Shown here: positions 42,686 through 51,266 of the stretch, one piece after another | Numbering within the stretch: position 1 is the stretch's first letter | How the letters are laid out: each line of letters begins with the position of its first letter | DNA from: Planctomycetota bacterium | GTDB taxonomy: Bacteria > Planctomycetota > UBA8742 > UBA2392 | Assembly (NCBI GenBank): GCA_020845475.1 | Contig: JADLFN010000046.1 | Location: 76,997 to 140,996 of the forward strand | Direction: 5' to 3' | Length of the DNA stretch: 64,000 nt | Program-made: the position numbers and the translations under genes | Notes under the pieces: generated by a model | The model's input: the letters and a program-made list of their open reading frames with translations, nothing else | Database searches by the model: none | What the model was told of the DNA's origin: nothing

Positions 42686-44020
42686 TTACTTCTTGTCCGC
42701 TGTGATGGCCGCGAGATCATCAAGCCGCACGTGCACGTCGCGGTCGGCCGTCAGGCACAGCAGCGCTGCCGCCGTGCACACGACAGGGCTGGTGATGCAG
42801 TGGTGGCCGTTCCAGCTTCCGTCGGCGTTCTGGATTTTCTCGAACATGGTGTGGAGCTTGGCGGTCCAGTCATCCCATTTCTTGCCGCCGGTGATGACCA
42901 TGGATTCACTGATCATCATGAAGCTGATGAACTCTTCGCCGCCGTTGTTTCCAAAGCCGGAGAGATAGTTCTCGTCATCGAGCTTGCGCGTCATCACGTC
43001 GTTCTGCGCCCAGGCCTGCGCCTTCTGCGCGGCTTGCTCCTGCTTGAAGCCGGCCACTTTCAGGTTTTCCTCGGTGACTTTGGCGTCCTTGGGCAGCTTG
43101 CCTGCTTCGATAGCGTATTTGATCGCGAGTTCGGCTTCATTCGAGTCCTTAGCCGCGCCGCGTTGGCCGCCAGCGCCGCCGTAGAGTGCAACACCGGCCG
43201 AGGCGTCAGAGGTGACCTCGCCTGTTGCGGCATTCACGTTGGTGCGCTGATAAGCGCGCGACTTCTCAAGCTGAACCTTGCTGACACTGCGGCCCGCGAG
43301 GTCTCCCAGTTCCAGCGCCTGGTTCATCATCGAGGATTGCAGCCCCGGCGCCCAGCCACCGTGATTCCATGAGCCGTCTTCCTTCTGGGATTTCTCGATC
43401 TTCTTGAGGCACTTATCCAGCGCGGCTTCAGCGCGCTTTTTGAGTGCAGCATCCTTTTCGAGGAAAGGCAGCACGCGCGAGAGAAACTGCGAGGCCATGG
43501 AGGTGTCGATATACGGGCCAAGCTTGATCTGCGGCTGGGTGTTTTCGAGCGTGGTGATCTTGGGGCCCTCGGGGCTGGCGTCTTCGACGACGGCGATCAG
43601 GAACTTCGTGCCGCGTAACACGACATCTTTCTGTGTGCCCTCAAAGGGCCGGTGGCCCGCGCGCATCAGCGCCATGAGCGCAAACGCGGTCGTGGCCGGG
43701 TCGGCTTTGACGGCGTGGGGGTCGCGAACTTCCTGGTGGTCGTGCGTGCCGCCGCCCCAGCCGCCGCTTTCGTGCTGGGCTTTGACGAGATAGTCAACGC
43801 CCTTGAGCATGAAGCTGGAAATGGGCTTGGGCTCGGGCAGGTTGTGCGAAATCAGCGAGCTGCCGGATTTCGAGGTGTCGGTTTTCGAGGTGTCAGTTTT
43901 GCCTGTGTCCGGTTTGACTTTGGGATCAGGCTCTCGGGCGGAAACACAGCCAAAGAGCAAGGCGCTGATGCCGACGGTAGAGGCGCAGGCAAGCAGGGCC
44001 TTGGAGCGATACGTGTTCAT
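42686..44020 (-). CDS. Squalene-cyclase-fold (prenyltransferase repeat) lipoprotein B
   Basis: This 444-residue paralogue of the preceding gene has a signal ending LLFGC. A TDTSK-rich linker follows, then alpha-toroid repeats including SGGWGGGTHDHQ, KEDGSWNHGGW and NADGSWNGHHC. The N-terminal site is GAGAG before ATG 44020. Two related toroid lipoproteins side by side may bind or process a common ligand, perhaps polyprenyl or peptide in nature. Evidence is fold-level only. Confidence 0.75.
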   Translation of the reverse strand: MNTYRSKALLACASTVGISALLFGCVSAREPDPKVKPDTGKTDTSKTDTSKSGSSLISHNLPEPKPISSFMLKGVDYLVKAQHESGGWGGGTHDHQEVRDPHAVKADPATTAFALMALMRAGHRPFEGTQKDVVLRGTKFLIAVVEDASPEGPKITTLENTQPQIKLGPYIDTSMASQFLSRVLPFLEKDAALKKRAEAALDKCLKKIEKSQKEDGSWNHGGWAPGLQSSMMNQALELGDLAGRSVSKVQLEKSRAYQRTNVNAATGEVTSDASAGVALYGGAGGQRGAAKDSNEAELAIKYAIEAGKLPKDAKVTEENLKVAGFKQEQAAQKAQAWAQNDVMTRKLDDENYLSGFGNNGGEEFISFMMISESMVITGGKKWDDWTAKLHTMFEKIQNADGSWNGHHCITSPVVCTAAALLCLTADRDVHVRLDDLAAITADKK

Positions 44021-44143
44021 GGTTTCTCTCGCAATGGGGGAGGAGTACATGAACTAGTAACGCAATGCAGGCCCCCGCGTTTCACGGAAAGCGTGTAAAT
44101 GGTTTGTCACTTCGAGAGCAGGCGCGGAACGACAACGGCGTGG

Positions 44144-44202
44144 TCCACGGATTTCACGGATAGAAACCTGTTGTATCCGTGTCTATCCGTGAAATCCGTG
44201 GA
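44144..44202. repeat. Inverted repeat with perfect 20-bp arms abutting a stop codon
   Basis: Left arm 44144-44163 and right arm 44183-44202 (TCCACGGATTTCACGG core) are exact complements around a 19-nt loop. The right arm ends one base before the TGA (44203-44205) of the orphan gene. It belongs to a known-looking CCACGGATTTCACGGAT repeat family found in many bacteria. Confidence 0.92.
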
Positions 44203-44736
44203 TCAAGTCTTGCGCTTGGGTGATTCAGGACGAGGTCTCATTTCCCGGCCGCTGGGGTCTGTTTCAAGGACGCTTTCGAGTAACCCGCCGATGGCTTTTG
44301 GTTCTTCAACGCCAGACTCAGGAATGTTCATCAGTACCCACGCTACCTGCGATTCAATTTCCTCCATGAACTCCGGTATGGATGCGCCATCAAGTAAGGA
44401 GCAAAAATTGAAAAGCAGGTTGGCTTGCTTCGCACGGACGAGGTCGACGATGTCATTTTCGTTCACACCAAGTTGCTTCATGCGTTTGAGAGCGCGACCC
44501 GCGCCGGAATAGGGGGCATCTGGCCGCTGTTCGTATTCCTCGACGTCACTCGAAATCCAGCTTGCATCTGCATCATCGACGATTTCCTGCCAGGCAGCTT
44601 TGAGGAATGCGAAGCGTGCGAGTTGGGGTATTCCCTCACTGACCTGAGATTTAGCCCAACCCTCTGGATCGTTTGCTCCAAGCTTCCTGAACACCTTGGC
44701 CAGTTTCGAAATGGCGGCGTTGTCTTTTGAGGACAT
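44203..44736 (-). CDS. Orphan cytoplasmic protein, unknown function
   Basis: This 177-residue, helical, acidic protein has no signal peptide or membrane segment. I recognise no domain. Its C-terminal tail is Arg/Pro-rich and its stop is immediately followed by a perfect inverted repeat. It lies between two lipoprotein genes and an aldehyde dehydrogenase, 9 nt downstream of the latter. It might be an adaptor or an immunity-type protein, but nothing in the sequence proves this. Confidence 0.55.
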   Translation of the reverse strand: MSSKDNAAISKLAKVFRKLGANDPEGWAKSQVSEGIPQLARFAFLKAAWQEIVDDADASWISSDVEEYEQRPDAPYSGAGRALKRMKQLGVNENDIVDLVRAKQANLLFNFCSLLDGASIPEFMEEIESQVAWVLMNIPESGVEEPKAIGGLLESVLETDPSGREMRPRPESPKRKT

Positions 44737-44745
44737 GGCTTTGCC

Positions 44746-46236
44746 TTAGTTGTTGTCGATCTGCGCGCGCTGCACTTTGCCTGAGTAATCGCAGATCACC
44801 GTTTTGATATCGCTGAACGCTTCGATGACCGTGGGCCCGCCTTCTCGGTGGCCGTTGCCGGTGTTTTTCCAGCCGCCGAACGGAGTGCTGACTTCGGCGC
44901 CGGTCGTTCCGGCGTTGATGTAGCAGAGGCCGGATTCGAGTTCGAGCGAGGCTCGGTGGCACAGGTTCACGTCGCGCGAGAAGAAGCTGGTGCTCAGGCC
45001 GTATTCGGTGTCGTTGGCGAGCGCGATCGCGTCTTCGTAGCTCTTGGCCTTGATCACGGCGAGCACGGGGCCGAAGATTTCTTCTTTGAAGATGCGCATC
45101 TTGCTCGTCACGCCGCTGAACACCGTGGGCGGATAGAAATGGCCCTTGGCGTGTTCACCCTTGGTGAGCGGCTCGCCGCCGCATTCGAGTTTGGCGCCTT
45201 CTTTGATGCCGATTTCGACGTAGCCGTGAATTGACTTCAACTGCTTTTCGTTCACGACCGCGCCCAGGAAACTATCCGGCTTGCTGCCGTGGCCTACTTT
45301 GAGTTTTTTGGCGCCCTCGACGAGCATTTTCAAAAACTTGTCATGCACTTTTTCGTGCACGATCACGCGCGAACAGGCCGTGCAGCGCTGGCCCGTGGTG
45401 CCATAGGCGCACCAGAGCACGGCGTGCATCGCGAGTTCGAGGTCGGCGTCGTCCATAATCACGACGGGATTCTTGCCGCCCATCTCAAGCGAGACGCGCT
45501 TGTTGAGCGGCGCGCATTTGCTCGCAATCCCCAGGCCCGTTTCCGTCGAGCCCGTGAAGCTGATCATGCGGATATCTTTGTGATTCACGAGCGCATCGCC
45601 AATCACGCTGCCGCTGCCGACAACCATGTTAAACACGCCCGCTGGCACGCCGGCCTCAATCAAGATCTCTGCGAACTTCTGGCCCAGCAGGCTGGTTTCT
45701 CCGGCGGGTTTGAACACGACCGTGTTGCCCATCAATAGCGCCGGGTACGTCTTCCACGTGGGGATCGCGACCGGGAAGTTCCAGGGTGTGATCAAGCCGC
45801 ACACGCCCAGGGGCTGGCGCATGGTGTACATGCGCTTGTTGGGCAGCTCGCTGGGAATCTGGTGGCCCCAGGCGCGGCGGCCTTCGGCGGCGATGTAGTA
45901 GCCCATGTCGATGGCTTCCTGCACGTCGCCGCGCGCTTCGGCAATGGGTTTGCCCATTTCGCGCGTCATGAGTTGTGCGATGTCTTCTTTGCGCTTCTTG
46001 GCAATCTCGGCGCAGGCGTAAATGACTTCGCCGCGCTTGGGCTGGGGCGTATCGCGCCAGGCCGGAAACGCGGCTTTCGCTGCCGCCACTGCGGCGTTGA
46101 CATCCTCGACGCCGGACATCAAGTACCAGCTCACTTCTTCGCCGTTGCCGGGATCGTTGCGGACGTACCTTTTGGCTTTCTTATCGGCGGGTGTCTGCCA
46201 CTTTCCGTTGATCAGGTTTTTGACTTGCTCGCTCAT
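44746..46236 (-). CDS. NAD(P)-dependent aldehyde dehydrogenase
   Basis: This 496-residue ALDH superfamily enzyme has the LITPWNFPVAIP and TVVFKPAGETS cofactor segments. SFTGSTETG and EMGGKNPVVI contain the active-site Glu, and catalytic Cys is in GQRCTACS. GGWKNTGNGHREGG ends the fold. The start at 46236 has GGAG 8 nt upstream. The open frame continuing to 46608 is Arg/Pro-rich and is rejected. Substrate is unknown. The N-terminal INGKWQTPADKK start is typical of broad-range ALDHs. It is not part of the sigma54-driven operon, which ends 50 nt upstream. Confidence 0.85.
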   Translation of the reverse strand: MSEQVKNLINGKWQTPADKKAKRYVRNDPGNGEEVSWYLMSGVEDVNAAVAAAKAAFPAWRDTPQPKRGEVIYACAEIAKKRKEDIAQLMTREMGKPIAEARGDVQEAIDMGYYIAAEGRRAWGHQIPSELPNKRMYTMRQPLGVCGLITPWNFPVAIPTWKTYPALLMGNTVVFKPAGETSLLGQKFAEILIEAGVPAGVFNMVVGSGSVIGDALVNHKDIRMISFTGSTETGLGIASKCAPLNKRVSLEMGGKNPVVIMDDADLELAMHAVLWCAYGTTGQRCTACSRVIVHEKVHDKFLKMLVEGAKKLKVGHGSKPDSFLGAVVNEKQLKSIHGYVEIGIKEGAKLECGGEPLTKGEHAKGHFYPPTVFSGVTSKMRIFKEEIFGPVLAVIKAKSYEDAIALANDTEYGLSTSFFSRDVNLCHRASLELESGLCYINAGTTGAEVSTPFGGWKNTGNGHREGGPTVIEAFSDIKTVICDYSGKVQRAQIDNN

Positions 46237-46285
46237 GGCCGCGTCTCCGTTTGGTCGGGCTACGTTGGAAAAGAGCGCGGCCATG

Positions 46286-46702
46286 TCAAGCGGGCGGGTC
46301 TTGCTTGCGGGCCTGCTCCTCGCGCTCAAGCCATGTGCCCGATTTGGGCACTGTGAAAGCCCCGGGCGCATGCACGCTCTGGGCGGGCGCGGTGTCGTCA
46401 GCGGGCGGCGGGTCTGCCGCTCTGCCGCCGCTCTTGAAGAATGGATTGGTGTCGCGTTTGAAATCCGTGCGCAGCTGCCCGGCATCGTGCAGGCGCGCCT
46501 GATGCTCTCTGCGGTTGAGCCAAACAACCAACCAGACTCCCAGAGGCCCGCCGAAAAAACCAAGAGCACGTGCGACCATAGGGCGAAGGTGGTTGTCATG
46601 GCTGACAAAGGGCGCGTATACGCCGCAGATCACGTGCGAGCAGAAGTAAAGCCCGATGAACACATCGACAACAAAGATGCCGGTAAACAGCAGCGCGTTC
46701 AT
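46286..46702 (-). CDS. Small two-helix membrane protein, unknown function
   Basis: This 138-residue protein has two hydrophobic helices (about 2-25 and 40-62) then a charged, Pro-rich cytoplasmic tail. There is an ATGA overlap with the upstream gene. It is the last gene of the respiratory operon. Role is unknown; an assembly factor is a guess. Confidence 0.65.
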   Translation of the reverse strand: MNALLFTGIFVVDVFIGLYFCSHVICGVYAPFVSHDNHLRPMVARALGFFGGPLGVWLVVWLNRREHQARLHDAGQLRTDFKRDTNPFFKSGGRAADPPPADDTAPAQSVHAPGAFTVPKSGTWLEREEQARKQDPPA

Positions 46703-47238
46703 AGCGGCCCCTGTTTTTCGCGCTTGAAGGGAGATGCCGCCCAGGGCGCGCTGGACTGGTCTTGGCGCTTGAGTTCATCCTGCGACAGGGCCTCGATCTG
46801 CCCTGCCTGAGCTGCCGGCGCGGCATGGGTCATGCGCGGCGGCACGAATGCGCGCCCGCCGGGAATTTCGGCAACGCCGGGAAGCGGCACATTCTTGTCG
46901 CGCGGCTTGTCGGGCGGCAACTCCAGTTTGGGCGCTTCAACTTCAAAGGGCCCGTGCTTGTGGTCGGGCACCTCGCGCGCCTGCCACTCAAGTTTGAGTT
47001 GCCGCACCTTTTCTTCTGCGGCCAACTTAGCCCTCTGATTGGCCCTCCAGACAAGGTAAAGGGCGCCCGGCCCCAGCAACAAGGCGAGGCAGAACGCCGT
47101 GGGCTTTGAGAACGCATCATCGCGCGTGAAGTAGGCGCCGAGTGTGCCAAAAACCATGGCCGAGGCCGCCCAGGCAAGGATGAACGTGAACGATAACAGG
47201 GCGTTGGCCGCGGCTTCGTTCTGGAGCAGTGCAGTCAT
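46699..47238 (-). CDS. Small membrane protein, unknown function
   Basis: This 179-residue protein has two hydrophobic helices (about 12-35 and 43-62), then a basic/acidic tail with a Pro-rich stretch. The start at 47238 is chosen because the frame upstream overlaps ctaB. It is one of two uncharacterised genes between ctaB and the end of the operon. Gene order suggests a role in oxidase assembly or electron transfer, without motif evidence. Confidence 0.65.
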   Translation of the reverse strand: MTALLQNEAAANALLSFTFILAWAASAMVFGTLGAYFTRDDAFSKPTAFCLALLLGPGALYLVWRANQRAKLAAEEKVRQLKLEWQAREVPDHKHGPFEVEAPKLELPPDKPRDKNVPLPGVAEIPGGRAFVPPRMTHAAPAAQAGQIEALSQDELKRQDQSSAPWAASPFKREKQGPL

Positions 47239-47284
47239 GGCCGATCTCATACTGCGCGGCGCGCCAAACCCAGACGAAGTTCGA

Positions 47285-48280
47285 TTACATGCGTGCCACT
47301 CGCTGTTCAGTTTCGCAGTCGCGGTGGACGGCGTCAACCGCAGTGGCGGCCTTGCCCTCGCTTTGGCCCGGGGGCAGGCGCCCTGGTAAGCCGGCGTGAA
47401 TAGCACCAACGATGAGGGGCACTACGTAGAGAACGGTTGCCAGTACATACCAGCGAGTTCTGAAGCCACTGGGCCCATCAGTCAGCGACCTCACCAGCCC
47501 GCACAGCGCGATGAGCGAAGAGAACGCGCTCCCCACCCACAGCGAACCGTGATTGATACCCGCCAACAACGGCAAGAGCGCGGCCGGAACAAGCACAGCA
47601 AACCCCGCGCGAAGCAACACGCGCGTCCTGGCCTCCCCCAGCCAATCCAGCAACGTATGCAGCCGAGCAACTGCATACTGATCCCGCAGGCGCAGCGCGA
47701 CCGCCATAAGGTGCGGAATCTGCCAAAGCACAAGCAGAACCGACAATGTCCATGCCAACATGGACGGCGTGCCCAACAACGCGGCGCCAATCAACGGCGG
47801 CATGGCGCCGGGTATGACGCCAACGAGGCTTGCGGCCGGAGTAATGCGTTTGAGCGGGGTATAGGCGAACGAGTAAAGCAGCAGAGCTGCCAGGCTCAAA
47901 CCTGCGGCCGCCACACTTCCCGCGATCATCACCATGGCGAGGCCCGCAAGCGACAACAGGAGTGCCTGGCCAAGGGCGGCGCGCGCTTCAAGGCGTTGCG
48001 CCGGCAATGGGCGCGCGCTGGTGCGTTCCATCAGCGCATCGGTATCGCGCTCCAACCACATGTTGAACGTGCATGCGGCCGCCACGGTCAGGGATACGCC
48101 TGCCAGCGCCAGCAAGCTTGAAGCACGGAAGCCGCCCGGCCCTTGTGCTGCCAAACCCGCCGCTGCGGCCAGAGTGGAACTCAAAGTGATGCGCGGCTTG
48201 GTGAGCACCAGCAGGTCGCGCGCCACGCGCCACGGAGCGGGGCGGGCAGGTGCAGCGATGATGGCCGCCTGCGAGGTCAT
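47285..48280 (-). CDS. ctaB: Protoheme IX farnesyltransferase (heme O synthase)
   Basis: This membrane prenyltransferase converts heme B to heme O, the precursor of heme A in oxidases. The 331-residue protein has about eight helices and the UbiA-family motif NMWLERDTDALMERTSARPLP (with Asp ligands) near residues 73-93. A second Asp-containing loop (LRLRDQYAVARL) follows. Presence of ctaB next to heme-copper oxidase genes shows that at least one uses a modified heme. No heme A synthase (ctaA) is seen here. Its start overlaps the fusion gene stop by 4 nt. Confidence 0.9.
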   Translation of the reverse strand: MTSQAAIIAAPARPAPWRVARDLLVLTKPRITLSSTLAAAAGLAAQGPGGFRASSLLALAGVSLTVAAACTFNMWLERDTDALMERTSARPLPAQRLEARAALGQALLLSLAGLAMVMIAGSVAAAGLSLAALLLYSFAYTPLKRITPAASLVGVIPGAMPPLIGAALLGTPSMLAWTLSVLLVLWQIPHLMAVALRLRDQYAVARLHTLLDWLGEARTRVLLRAGFAVLVPAALLPLLAGINHGSLWVGSAFSSLIALCGLVRSLTDGPSGFRTRWYVLATVLYVVPLIVGAIHAGLPGRLPPGQSEGKAATAVDAVHRDCETEQRVARM

Positions 48281-50271
48281 GGCGACTCCCAGTGGAAGCC
48301 GCGTCCGGTTTCAAAGCGCAGCACATGGCGGCGGCCCTCGGCGAAGTGGACTGTGCGTGACTCGTGGTGGCGCCAGCCGTTTTCGAGGCCGGTGTCATTG
48401 ATTTCAACGCGCACGGTGTGGCTTCCGGGCGCGAGCTCAAGGCGTTCCAGCGCGCTGCTGGGCCCGGCATCAGAAAGCCCGGTGGGGTCATAGGTGCGCT
48501 CAAGCAGCTTGGCGCCGTCCACGAAGATGCGCATGGCCACGGGCGCGCGTTTGGCGAGTGATGTCTGGGCGCCGCGCATGTGGGGCGCGACATCGTTGCC
48601 GGCGCGCTGGGCCGAGTCAGGCAGCACTTCGCCGGCATGGATGAACGTGACCACGAGTTCGCTCTGGGGAACGCGCGCCGGCGCAAGGGTCACCCAGCCC
48701 GCCAGCGAGCAAAGCGCTACGAACACAAACCAGAACGCGAACCCGGCGATCCAGGCCGCGCGGCTGCGAGCGGGCTTCTTCACGGTGGCGCGCTTGAGCT
48801 CGGGCAGGCCAAAGGCGGAGAGGCGCAGCAGGCTGAATTTCTCAGGGGCCGGCAGGCGGATTTTGTCGCCGGGGTCGCGCACGCCGGCGAGGCGATCCTG
48901 CGTCCAGCGCGCGCCCAGCCTGAACTGCGGGTCCGCGCCGCAGGCCGCCACCGTCACGCGATTGGCGCCGCGGCGCTGGGCGCGCTGCACGAGTTCCGGG
49001 TGCACAAAGCCCGCGCAGGGAACTTCGATAATGCGCACGCCGGGCAACTCAGCATAGGTGCCCTCGGCAGAAATATTCGCAGATGGCACCGCGCAGGCCT
49101 CGCGGCAAAGGAATATGAGTTCGTCGTGCGAGTTCCCATCAAACCAGCGGTCAATCTTCTCGCGCACGGCTTGCAGCGGCAACTCGGGCAGGACAATGGC
49201 CGCGGGGCTGCAGGAGCCCACACAGATGCCGCAGGAGGTGCATTTGTCGGGGTCGATGCTGGATACGCGACGACCGTTGAGCTGGATCATGGAGTTGGCG
49301 CCAAAGGGGCAATCCTTGACGCACTGCTCGCAGCCCGTGCAGCGCTCGGAATTCACTTTGGCGGCAGGACGGCGCCGGCGCCCAAATGCCCAGGGCACGG
49401 CAATCAGCGCCACGCTTGCAGCCAGCGCCGCCAGCCAGAGCGCACCTTCGCCCACGCGCTCGTAAAATAACAATGGCAACTGGTACCACGGGTCGAGCAC
49501 GTATTGCGCCGTGACGCGGCCAAGGTCAGCTTCACCGCGCGCCGGCGCTGGGAATATGAGAGATACCGCCACAAGGCTGAAAATAAGGGCCAGCGTCAAA
49601 GGCCTGTTCGTCAAGAGGCGCGGCTTGTTGATGCGCAACAGGTGCAGCCAGATGCCGGCGGCCAGCAGCAGCGGAATGGCAATGTGGCAGAAGAACACCA
49701 CGAAGAACAACAGCGAGTTGAGCAGGCCATGGGAGGCAAAGCCTCGCGAGAGCGGGTTGGAGAACAGCCCCAGCCGATCAACCATGGCGGCGGTCATCTT
49801 GGCGGTTTCGGCGCCGCCATCATCCCACAGCATCCAGTAGCCGAGCCAGCCATCGATCCAGAGCGTGAAAAGCAAAAGCAGGCCGGTGAACCAGGCCAGC
49901 CAGCGCGCGCCGACAAATCTCGCCTGAGCGAACGTTTTGATCACGTGCAATAGAACCAGCAGCATGCAGGCGTCGGAACTGTAGCGGTGCAATGTGCGAA
50001 TAAACAGCGCAACGGGGCCCGTGAGCGAGTCATAGGCCTGGTCCACAGCCGGCACATAAAAGAACAGCAAGGCAATGCCGCTGACCGCAGAGATGATGAG
50101 CGCGGTATTGGCAGCCGCACCAAGATGCATGAACAGGTTCAGCTCATCGGGCACGACGCGCGTGAGCATGTCCTGCGGGCCGCGCAGACCTTTCTCCAGC
50201 ACACGGAAAAGCGCGGCCGGGCGCGCCTGCGCACCCGGTTGCGTTTCCGGCGGCTGGGCGGCCTCGATCAT
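48277..50271 (-). CDS. Cytochrome b-ferredoxin-MvhD-like fusion membrane protein
   Basis: This is a 664-residue multidomain protein. Residues 50-295 form a cytochrome b-type membrane part with helix pairs H95/H109 and H196/H210, both 14 apart as in the two heme ligand pairs of bc1 cytochrome b. Two 4Fe-4S motifs follow (C311/314/317/321 and C344/347/350/354), then an MvhD-like Fe-S domain (about 384-465, with FLCREACA, VPCAGFVHPELV and AACGADPQF). A further transmembrane helix (506-528) and a Gly/Ser-rich extracytoplasmic tail complete it. This could move electrons from quinol through hemes and clusters to a partner. It overlaps SCO (4 nt) and ctaB (4 nt). Confidence 0.85.
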   Translation of the reverse strand: MIEAAQPPETQPGAQARPAALFRVLEKGLRGPQDMLTRVVPDELNLFMHLGAAANTALIISAVSGIALLFFYVPAVDQAYDSLTGPVALFIRTLHRYSSDACMLLVLLHVIKTFAQARFVGARWLAWFTGLLLLFTLWIDGWLGYWMLWDDGGAETAKMTAAMVDRLGLFSNPLSRGFASHGLLNSLLFFVVFFCHIAIPLLLAAGIWLHLLRINKPRLLTNRPLTLALIFSLVAVSLIFPAPARGEADLGRVTAQYVLDPWYQLPLLFYERVGEGALWLAALAASVALIAVPWAFGRRRRPAAKVNSERCTGCEQCVKDCPFGANSMIQLNGRRVSSIDPDKCTSCGICVGSCSPAAIVLPELPLQAVREKIDRWFDGNSHDELIFLCREACAVPSANISAEGTYAELPGVRIIEVPCAGFVHPELVQRAQRRGANRVTVAACGADPQFRLGARWTQDRLAGVRDPGDKIRLPAPEKFSLLRLSAFGLPELKRATVKKPARSRAAWIAGFAFWFVFVALCSLAGWVTLAPARVPQSELVVTFIHAGEVLPDSAQRAGNDVAPHMRGAQTSLAKRAPVAMRIFVDGAKLLERTYDPTGLSDAGPSSALERLELAPGSHTVRVEINDTGLENGWRHHESRTVHFAEGRRHVLRFETGRGFHWESP

Positions 50272-51221
50272 GGGCGTGCCCCAGGCTCGGCCAACAGCTT
50301 ATGCAGGGCCTCGATCAGCCATGCCTGCTGCGTTTGGCCCAGTGTGAAGGTGTATGCCACGCGACCGCCGCGATCGATGACGATGAAGAGGTTGTTATGG
50401 TCAATCTCGCCCGTCTCCGGGTCGTGCTTGCGGATGAAGCCGTAGTTGTCGAGCACGTGGTTGACCGTTTCGCTCTTGCCCGTCAGCAACTGGTATGTCG
50501 GCAGGGGCAGTTTCTGGGATTCCGAGATCGCGGCCAGGCGCGCGACGTCATCGCGCTCGGGGTCAAGCGTGATCGCGGCGATGGTGAGCTGCTTGAGCTC
50601 GGCCGGCGACAAAGCATCGGTTACGCTGCGCAACTGCGCAAAGATCATCGGTCACGTCTTGTTGCAATGTGAGTAATGGCCGGTAATCAGCACCACGCGT
50701 TCGCGCCAGTCGATCAAACGGAATTCCTGGCCGGCCTGGTTGACCAGCACGAAAGGCTCTGGCTTGCGCGCCGTGCGCAGGACATCGGCCGGGAAATCCG
50801 GGATCTTGTCAGGCGCGGCTTCGGCGCGGGGCGGGCTCATGGCCACCAGCGCGGCCCCTGCCAGCACAGCCACGAGCAGCGCGCCGGCCACGGGCTGGAC
50901 GAAGGCGCGCGTCTTGCGGCGCGCGGCTTCGAGCAGTTGCCGGCCCCAGACGCCAAGCACCACGCCGCCCAGCAGAATGGGGCCCACGAAATAATTGATC
51001 ACATAGTGAATGTTGGCGCCGCCCTTTTCGTAGCCGAAGCACCACTGGCGGAAGTTATCTGCAAATTCGCCGACTTCGGCGTTGGGCGCGGGCGCAAACA
51101 GCACTACAAGCACAAACAGGTTGTAGGCCAGCAGCAGCGTCAGGGAAAAAGCGGCAAAGCGCCAACCGCGGAAGCCGCGGCTGACGCCTGAAACCCACAA
51201 TGAGAGCCTGGAGTGTCGCAT
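50268..51221 (-). CDS. SCO1/SenC copper chaperone with in-frame UGA at the second CxxxC cysteine (candidate selenoprotein)
   Basis: If the UGA at 50652-50654 is read through, the product is 317 residues. It has three N-terminal hydrophobic helices (about 23-43, 72-93, 107-128) and then a thioredoxin-like SCO domain. The motif is C186-N-K-T-U190-P, followed by a conserved downstream half with H275 in IDHNNLFIVID. SCO proteins bind copper through CxxxC and a His about 85-90 residues later, and the spacing here is 85. They load CuA and related centres, which fits the CuA subunit next door. TGA serves as the normal stop of several neighbouring genes. If there is no read-through, the gene is split into 189- and 126-residue parts. 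Confidence 0.75.
50625..50654 (-). promoter_or_regulatory. Candidate bacterial SECIS-like stem-loop just after the UGA
   Basis: After the UGA (50652-50654) come 12 nt, then GCGC-AGUU-GCGC (50639-50628), extended by U-A and U-G pairs to six base pairs. The apical loop (AGUU) starts 16 nt after the UGA and has G at its second position. Bacterial SECIS elements are described as lying about 16-37 nt past the UGA with a G among the first two loop bases, as I recall. The stem is short and GC-rich, so it is supportive only. Confidence 0.5.
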
Positions 51222-51266
51222 GATGTGTCTCCCGTTGCTGCCTGCCCTGCCAAGCTCTCTTTGCGG

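Noticed and set aside
46237-46608. N-terminal extension of the aldehyde dehydrogenase
   Set aside because: It is Arg/Pro-rich and antisense to another gene. GGAG precedes the ATG at 46236 and family length fits.
50649-50654. Frameshift or two separate genes in SCO
   Set aside because: Both halves are in the same frame with only a UGA between them. The UGA falls exactly on a conserved Cys codon, so recoding is preferred, though a nonsense mutation or a base error is not excluded.
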